DNA of 64,000 nt. Source: Salvia splendens (lineage: Eukaryota; Streptophyta; Magnoliopsida; Lamiales; Lamiaceae). A model generated the notes under the pieces. It did no database searches and was not told the DNA's origin. It saw only the letters and a program-made list of their open reading frames with translations. Location: NCBI RefSeq assembly GCF_004379255.2, contig NC_056052.1:5270001-5334000 (forward strand). Reading direction: 5' to 3'. Shown one piece after another: positions 57,527 through 64,000 of this stretch; positions within the stretch are counted from its first letter, which is position 1, and every line of letters begins with the position of its first letter. The position numbers were made by a program, and so were the translations under genes.

Positions 57527-59306
57527 AGTTTTGGCGCCGTTGCCGGGGAGGCAACTGGTTATTTAATTTAGGATCCTTTTTGTTTTTTATTTTTGTATAG
57601 TTTTCTAACATTTTATTTTCTTGTTTCAGAGTTGTAGCTAGAAGGCTAAGTCGAGCCAACGACTTTAAACAAAGGCGCTAGTTGGGAGGCAACCCAATGA
57701 GTTTTTAGTTTTTTATTTTCTCTTAATAAATCGAGGGTTTTGTTCGCTCAATTCTTTCCTTCGATGTATTTTTATGAATTGAGTATTTTTGTTTTCTTTT
57801 TGTTGTTTTAATTTTTCTTTTTGTAGGAGCAACATGGAGATATGATTCACATTCGAGCTTATGAGGAAGCACACCTACAAAGGAAAATACACCCGCCCTC
57901 CCACCCGAATGCACTATGGATATCATGCCAAGTTTGGGGGAGTATTCTTTCCCTTTACTTTTTATGTTCTTCTTTGCTTGCATTGAGGACAATGAAGCAT
58001 TCAAGTTTGGGGGGGTTGTGATTGATTTGTTATGCATTATGCACGTTTATTGGGTGTATTTTATGCTAAAGTGTTGTGAATCATGTAATTGACGGGTGCA
58101 TGCTATATCTTCGGCTTTCTGGTTGGGAAATCTTGCTTGATTTTACTTGATCTTTGAAGCTTAGGATGGATAGAATTTGTGCATGTATTTATTTGAAAGA
58201 GCATGTTGTGACTACATCCGATTTCTTGAGTTGAGGAGAGTATGAAAGTCATATGTCTTGTGGAAATTATCTTGGATTGATTTGCTTTATCGAGTGAACC
58301 GCTTGTATTCATTTGTGTCAATGATTTGGGAGGATAAGGCACTAGGATGAACTCCATGGCCAAATGATCACATGCCTAGTCCATCTAATGATCCCCTAGA
58401 AGCCACTTTGAGCTTAATTCCCTATCATTTGTGTAAACACTTAGCCAATCACTTAGTTACTTAAATAAGCCTCATTTTAGCCTCATCAATGGACCTTGCT
58501 ACTATTTGGGTGCTAAATGCAAGTTTGAGCTTGGTGGTTGAGTGTTGAGTGTGGGTGGTGAATTGTAAAAGGGTAGACATCTTTTTAGACTTGATGTAAT
58601 GCATACGTGAAAAGAATGAAGTTCTTGAAAAAAAAAAAAAAGAGACGACCTCCAAATTTGCAAAAGTCGAGGTCTTATCTAAAAAAAAAAAAAGAAAAGA
58701 AAGAAGAAAAAAGTTTGTGAAATAAAGTTAGAGCTTCTATTTGTTGTAAGATGTAATCTTGTCTAGAATGATCTCAAGTTTGGGGGAGTGAGAGTTTGGT
58801 TGTAAAATTTTGTTGTTTGATCTTTGGAAGGAAGTGTAGGGGGGAAGAATTTGGCACTCAAATGTGTAGCTTTTGAGCTCACTATCCATATTTATCCTAC
58901 CTCATCCCTAGCCCCATTACAACCTTGAAATAAAACCTTGGACCTTTTCGTTGATGCATTGTGAATGTTTTGTAAATAGCTTGGTAGAGTTAATGAAGTT
59001 TGATTTGAAATCCGCGAGTCTATGTGATAAGTAATGCTTGACGAGTCAATGATGACGGTTTGAGTTGTATGATCACATGTTTGGACTTACTTTGAAATGC
59101 ACCTTGACTTGAAGTTCTAGGTTGATAAGTGATGGTTTTCGAGAGTGGGAAATCCTGATTGGAATTGTTGGGGGTTTAGATTTTGTCATTAACGTCCTTA
59201 CTTGATACTTTGTGATGAAAACTTTTTGTGGGTTAGAATTTGTTGAGTTATTGTGCTTAAAGTTCATCTTGCTCGAGGGCGAGCAAGAACTCAAGTTTGG
59301 GGGTAT
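57527..59306 (+). other. Non-coding interior of the tandem element
   Basis: It starts with the primer-binding site and has the phrase GTTGGGAGGCAACCCAA (about 57679). It shows several polypurine-like runs of AAGTTTGGGGG type (57938, 58000, 58770, 59293). Poly-A-rich patches lie near 58630 and 58680. No retroviral-type domain is recognisable in any frame. Confidence 0.7.
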
Positions 59307-60682
59307 TTGATGCGAAGCATATTTCCTATATTTTTCCCCTTAGACTACACATTTTTATGTAAACTATAACTCATCAAATCGTGCTTTTGTTGTAGTTTAG
59401 GATGTTAGAAGCTGGAAGTTCGTCGGAAGTGCTCACTTGAGGAGTCCAGAAAGTTCGCCCGGTCGGGCGATTCTTTACGACATAATTCGCCCGGTCGGGC
59501 GTTTCCCCGCGAGCCATCCAGAGTCTTTCGCCCGGTCGGGCGATGTGCTCCTCTATTTTCGCCCGGTCGGGCTATTTCGTAATGCGTAGTGATTCCAGTT
59601 TCTTCGCCCGGTCGGGCGACTTTGTGTTTCTAATTCGCCCGGTCGGGCGTTTGGCCCCCCAACCGCAAATGGGCAGTTTTCTTGTCAGTTTTGCTGTGGA
59701 GTTGGGGGAATTAAAAGGAGAAGAGAAGGACGAGACAGGAGGACGGCTGAGGAAGAAATAAGGAGAAGGAAGAAGAGGAAGGGAGGATCCATACTCCATC
59801 CCGGAGGAGATCATCCATCATCTAGAGTTGGAGAACACCACGGAGTTCACGGTTCACGGTTCTTTTGGTGTAATTCATTTTAGTATGTTTGGCTAGATTT
59901 CCTTCGTTGCTCCGAATATGTTGTAGGGTGAATTGTTGGATACTTTGATGATTATTATGGTTTGATTTACGTGTGATTCTTGTTTATGAATTGTTTAATT
60001 ATTCTACTAATCTTGAGACGTCTAGATAGGTAGAACTTTGTAGCCAATATTCTATTGCCTCTTTAGCATAGATTTTGGTCGTACTCATATGCAAGGAACT
60101 CGAGATTTGATACTTGTTCAGGGAGATAATCTCGAGTGGATCGATAGTTTTCTTCTATATATTTGGTTTAGTGTCTGTTGCGCTTCCGCGTGGGCATTAA
60201 GTTAAAATGAGCTAATTATCGTGTTTGACAATCATAGAAGCTAAACTAAAGCTTACTGCGCGACCTAGCAGGAGTGATAGGTTAGTGACTAGAACTTGGG
60301 AGACGTGTTCAGCTTATCCTAGGTATACAATTCTCTTGAAGTGTTCAGCGGATAGGGAGCGTAAAACAAACTTAATCCTCTTAAGCATAGTCTTGATCGT
60401 AGTAATCCATCGAAGTATCCCAATTCGTATGCCCAAGACATATAGGAGCAATGATTTCTTCTTATCCTATTTTCTAGTTTTGTATTTTATTTATCTTTGT
60501 TTGTTTTATCCTTTCTTTATTTTTATCTTTCTCTAATTAAATAACCTACGCCTCCCTGTGGTTCGACACTCTTTTACTACAACTACATCTGTACTCTTGC
60601 AGAAAGTTGTAATTTTAGAGCTATTTTATTAAGCTTGTGTGTAAGTAATTCATTGATATAAAGGCTCGAAAATTACACATCA
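59307..60682 (+). repeat. Second LTR of the tandem element
   Basis: It repeats the first LTR with only a few substitutions (for example gacgTgac/gacgAgac and gtctgCtg/gtctgTtg) and has the same six palindromes (about 59456-59651). Confidence 0.85.
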
Positions 60683-61380
60683 AAAGAATATGGGCAAAGC
60701 AGCAAGAAATATTGATAACATTATGGTCATCAAGTTAGATTGATAGTGGAAATTCGAACTAGTATCTTCTTTTTCTGAGAAAAGAGCTACGATGACTCCG
60801 AGTAAGTCAATGTGATGAAATTCGTAATATACTATACGTCTACAGTTGATCTATTCCTTGTTGAATCTTTCAACTATAATTATAATTATTCTTGTGGAGT
60901 GATGAAATAAATGACTAATCAGTAATTGTTCTTATGGGTTAATTTCTCAGCTTCACTGCCTTGATAATGGTACAATCTTGCCAACCGAACGCCTCCAAAA
61001 TGTACACACAATACATGCACTACACGACACAACCCACATATTCACATTGGACACACACACTTAGACATATAGACACATTGAATACACATGCAAGGCCTAA
61101 CAAATGCAGGGCCTAAAGGCGACTCCGGAGATGATTCTGATTTCGGATCCCTCGTCAATCTGTTTTAGCACAGATTTCGATTTTAATTTATTTGTCAACG
61201 AATTTTGTTATGACATAGACATTATTGGTGTTCTGTGTAAGAATATTTATATTCTTATGTGACATGTGTGTCTATTGGTTTACTTTTAAAGTTCAAGTTC
61301 ATAATATTGAAGGTTAAAAATGATTCTAATATTAAAGACGATACCGTGATGGACCGGTTTCGATTAAAGAATTAGAATCG
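60683..61380. other. Flank between two retroelements
   Basis: No gene seen; it does not contain the missing 5' part of the receptor kinase. A short ACACA-rich patch is near 61000-61090. Part of it may belong to the copia LTR that follows, whose start is not resolved. Confidence 0.4.
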
Positions 61381-62749
61381 GGTGTATGGATAACCCCTCC
61401 TCTCTTACCTTATATTAGAATATCATATATACATGAAAAGATAATATATGTATATATAATAATGAATTATAAATATGCATATATATTAAAGTAGTGACTA
61501 TATATGTGTAATGCCGTGGATTGAGTTGGCGGTTGGCTTATGGTATGGAAAAGTAGTTATTTCAATATAACTTCTATTTGGTTATTATTTTGGAAAGTCA
61601 CGTCCCTTGAATTGTTAGTTAATGGTATCGGTTGATTATCTATAAATAGATGGAGATACCATGCTAATGAGATACGAGAAAAATCATATGCATGCAAAGT
61701 GATATGCATAAAAGTATAGCATTATCAAATGCATGAGAAAAGTACAACATCTCTCGGCAATTTACCTACGTAAATATATAGTCCATATATATACATACTT
61801 ATATGTATAGTAAAACTTATTGATTCTTTATCCATTAAAAGAATCATTAAAAGCTAGAGGTTAAAGAGGGGATAACATCAATTGGAGAATCCAGTTAAAT
61901 AAGACAAACATCAAATGGTGGATTTCAACCTCTACATCAAATGAAGAAAGCATGGATGGAGGTTGGTGATAATATCTCCACTCAAGTATAAATATGTGGT
62001 TGAAATTCAAATCTAGAATTAGATTTCATTTTCGAAATCATTAAAGCATAGAAATATGGCTTACAGTTGGTATCAGAGCCAATCTAGATTTGATTAATTC
62101 ACCATTTATATGATTTCAAATTCAAAATTTGAATGGTCATGGATTTTTCGATTTTGGTTAATATGCTTCCGCTTGTGTGTTGGGTAATTGGTTTTATGAA
62201 ATGTTAAAACAATATTAGGATATTCTACCCATTAAAGATTTTAATATTTAAATAATATATAATGTGTTTATCACCAAAGTGGTCTTACTATATTGCGTTT
62301 ATTTATTGAAAATGATAAATGTTAATTAATTGATCATGATTATAGAGATGCTATAAATGACATAAGAGTTTGATTGATCAATTATTTTATTATCTATATA
62401 TTGGGAGATCACCCAAAGGTGGATCATTGTATATAGTTAATAAATACGAAGTGGATTAATCATTTATTCATGTGTCATTTAGTATGTATACCCAAAGGTA
62501 ACATGCTTATTTGATATATGTTTAGTTTGATTAATTGTTAAAGTATATATTTAGCATCGCTGAAAGTACATGTGCTTAAGTATTACCCAAAGGTTACTTG
62601 AATGCATGTTATTTAAAGTTTTATTATTGTTTATGAATCTGTGTTAAAGAACTAAAGCACGTACATATAAGCATGTATAAATGTTGCAGCTTTATAAAAC
62701 TTGTATGCATATGCTAACTCTGTCATTAAATTAATGGGCAAAAATTATG

Positions 62750-63480
62750 GAGAATGGTCTGAATAGATTCGGCTAACGCTGGGTGTAAAGATATTGGACC
62801 ATATCATACTAACGGAAGATGAATCCTCAACCATTATAGATGTCACTCTGTAAATAAAAATCTCAATGTGAGACTTGAGAGTGATCAAATAGGTTGACCC
62901 TTACGAGAATGACGATGGCAGAAAATTTAAAGTCATCTTTGCACATGACATAAATGCAAGGAAATTCATTAAGAAAATTAAAGAGTGTTTCAATCGGGTT
63001 TGGCTGATAAGTCAATTGTAGGAAGCATAATGGATGAGCTGACTACAAAGAAGTTTGACTGGTCTCAGCAAATTACGATCATGTGACAAACATGTTTTAC
63101 TTGGCAGTAAAGTTAACGACCTTGAGAATGGAGGTTCTTGAGCAATTCTCGGCCCAATTTATCATGAACTTCCTACATGTTGAATTTAGACAGTTCCAGA
63201 TGAATTATTATACCATTAAAGACAAATGGGACGTTTAAAGAATCAAAGGCTATGTTAGTTTAAAAGGAAGTGAGATTAAAGAAGATAAATTATAAAATTG
63301 TGAATCTCATAGTTTTCGGAGGTGTTGGCACCAGTAAAAGGAAAACTAAGTAGATAGGACAAATGGAAGGATAAATCTTTTCCCTAAGGTCCGGAAAAGT
63401 GAATCCATAAGGGAAAGAAGTGTTTCTTTCATAAGAAAATAGAACAATTCAGGAAAGATTGTCCTAAAAGGAAGGCTTGG
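62750..63480 (+). pseudogene. copia gag remnant
   Basis: Pieces of the copia gag domain are visible with stops and shifts between them: MDELTTKKFDWSQQ, then RMEVLEQFSAQFIMNFLHV and FRQFQMNYYTIKDKWDV. Near 63420 a degenerate zinc knuckle (CFFHKKIEQFRKDCPKRKAW) has lost its second cysteine. It is clearly non-functional. Confidence 0.72.
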
Positions 63481-63519
63481 TTCGATAAGAAAGTTAAACA
63501 TAACAGTTTGTTTAATTTA

Positions 63520-64000
63520 AATTGAACTTTATAGAAATGCCTAATAATACTCGGTGGTTAGTTTTTTGGTGCTACAACTCATATGTCTTATATTAAACAT
63601 GGTTTCAGTTTGATCCAATCTATAAAAGGAGTTGAACAGTATTTGTTCATGGAAAACATGATGAACGCATTGAACAGAGGCATTGAGACTTACATATTGA
63701 TCTTAGACATCGGATATCATATAGATCTTAAAGATTATCTCTATGTGCCTGAATGTGCTATAAATATTATTTTGTAAGTGGATTCGATAACTTAAGTTTT
63801 AATATCTAGATTGGATATGGTGTATCCACATCGTACCAAAATGATTACTATTATGGTAATGGTACATTATTTGATTCACTTAATAGATACAATCTTGATG
63901 CAAAGTTTTATGAATCCTTATTTAATATTGAAAGTCGAGGCGTTAAGCGTTGTTCGTCAAGTAAAAGTTTGGCGTTCTTGTGGCATTAAAGATTAGGTCC
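63520..64000 (+). pseudogene. copia pol remnant (protease and GAG-pre-integrase region), partial
   Basis: The plus strand has GATTHMSYIKHGFSLIQSIK, then YILILDIGYHIDLKDYLYVP, matching the protease and pre-integrase region of plant copia polyproteins. The aspartic protease DSG before GATTH is lost. A stop follows at about 63776, with further broken frames to the end of the window. Confidence 0.75.

Larger units (their letters stand above)
55713..60682 (+). mobile_element. Non-autonomous gypsy-like LTR retrotransposon in partial tandem
   Basis: Two blocks, 55713-57526 and 58869-60682, are about 99.8 percent identical by eye at an offset of 3,156 bp. LTRs are best placed at 56151-57526 and 59307-60682 (TGATGCGA to TTACACATCA, 1,376 bp), because each is preceded by a polypurine GTTTGGGGGTATT and the first is followed by a primer-binding site TTGGCGCCGTTGCCGGGGA at 57531. 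Thus 55713-56150 is the 3' end of a further internal region, giving internal-LTR-internal-LTR. The 1.78-kb interior has no gag or pol. There is no matching target duplication, as expected if the left side is truncated. Confidence 0.85.
61381..64000 (+). mobile_element. Degenerate Ty1/copia retrotransposon, 3' end outside the window
   Basis: A primer-binding site TTGGTATCAGAGCC at 62067 (initiator-Met tRNA type) marks the end of a 5' LTR whose promoter TATA (CTATAAATAGATGG) is near 61640. The LTR start is uncertain. The interior holds broken gag and pol of the TNT1/RE kind. No second LTR is inside the window. Confidence 0.75.

Overview
The window is nuclear DNA of a flowering plant, almost certainly a eudicot. 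It is AT-rich with spliced GT-AG genes, Stowaway MITEs, plant Ty1/copia and Ty3/gypsy retrotransposons, PIF/Harbinger, hAT and Mutator-like elements, and plant gene families (bHLH, G-type lectin receptor kinase, FQR1-like quinone reductase, B3). The transposon mixture would suit an asterid or Lamiales genome, but I cannot prove a family from the sequence.

Layout. 0.3-2.7 kb: a minus-strand, multi-exon, truncated gamma-COP-like gene. 3.9-4.2 kb: two exons of a dead mitochondrial ferredoxin/adrenodoxin reductase copy. 4.2-16.3 kb: gene-poor, with MITEs, a likely copia LTR remnant, a GC-rich hairpin and a 189-bp TRIM-like solo LTR. 16.5-19.9 kb: an intact seven-exon bHLH transcription factor gene (360 aa) with a MITE in its last intron. 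21.6-23.4 kb: a tRNA-like sequence and a 1.59-kb solo LTR with a CTAGA duplication.

24.66-37.56 kb: a four-layer transposon nest. The host is a PIF/Harbinger element (TAA duplication) with a decayed DDE transposase on the plus strand and a decayed MYB/SANT ORF1 on the minus strand. Between them lie B3-domain fragments. A non-autonomous LTR retrotransposon (287-bp LTRs, CATAG duplication) split the B3 sequence, and a 4.2-kb hAT element (8-bp duplication) later split that retrotransposon. A 1.1-kb Mutator-like element with very long inverted repeats (9-bp duplication) sits upstream of ORF1.

37.9-39.4 kb: an intact four-exon FQR1/WrbA-type quinone reductase gene (199 aa) on the minus strand. 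41.96-49.25 kb: a very young Tat-type Ty3/gypsy element (659-bp LTRs that differ at about two bases). It has an intact gag, a pol reduced by a large deletion to an RNase H stub plus the integrase C-terminus, a 39/40-bp tandem array, and an antisense gene that I resolve as four exons encoding about 818 aa with its own TATA-like box.

49.5-55.7 kb: remains of a cluster of G-type lectin S-receptor-like kinases. There is one 5'-truncated gene with a complete kinase domain and two rearranged relics, interleaved with a PIF/Harbinger ORF1 fragment and MITEs. 55.7-60.7 kb: a non-autonomous gypsy-like retrotransposon in a partial tandem arrangement (internal tail, LTR, internal, LTR); its LTRs carry six GC-rich palindromes. 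60.7-64.0 kb: a degenerate copia element running off the window.

The genes that look functional are bHLH and FQR1-like, possibly gamma-COP-like. Nothing in the window forms a pathway or operon; the main story is layered transposition and gene decay.
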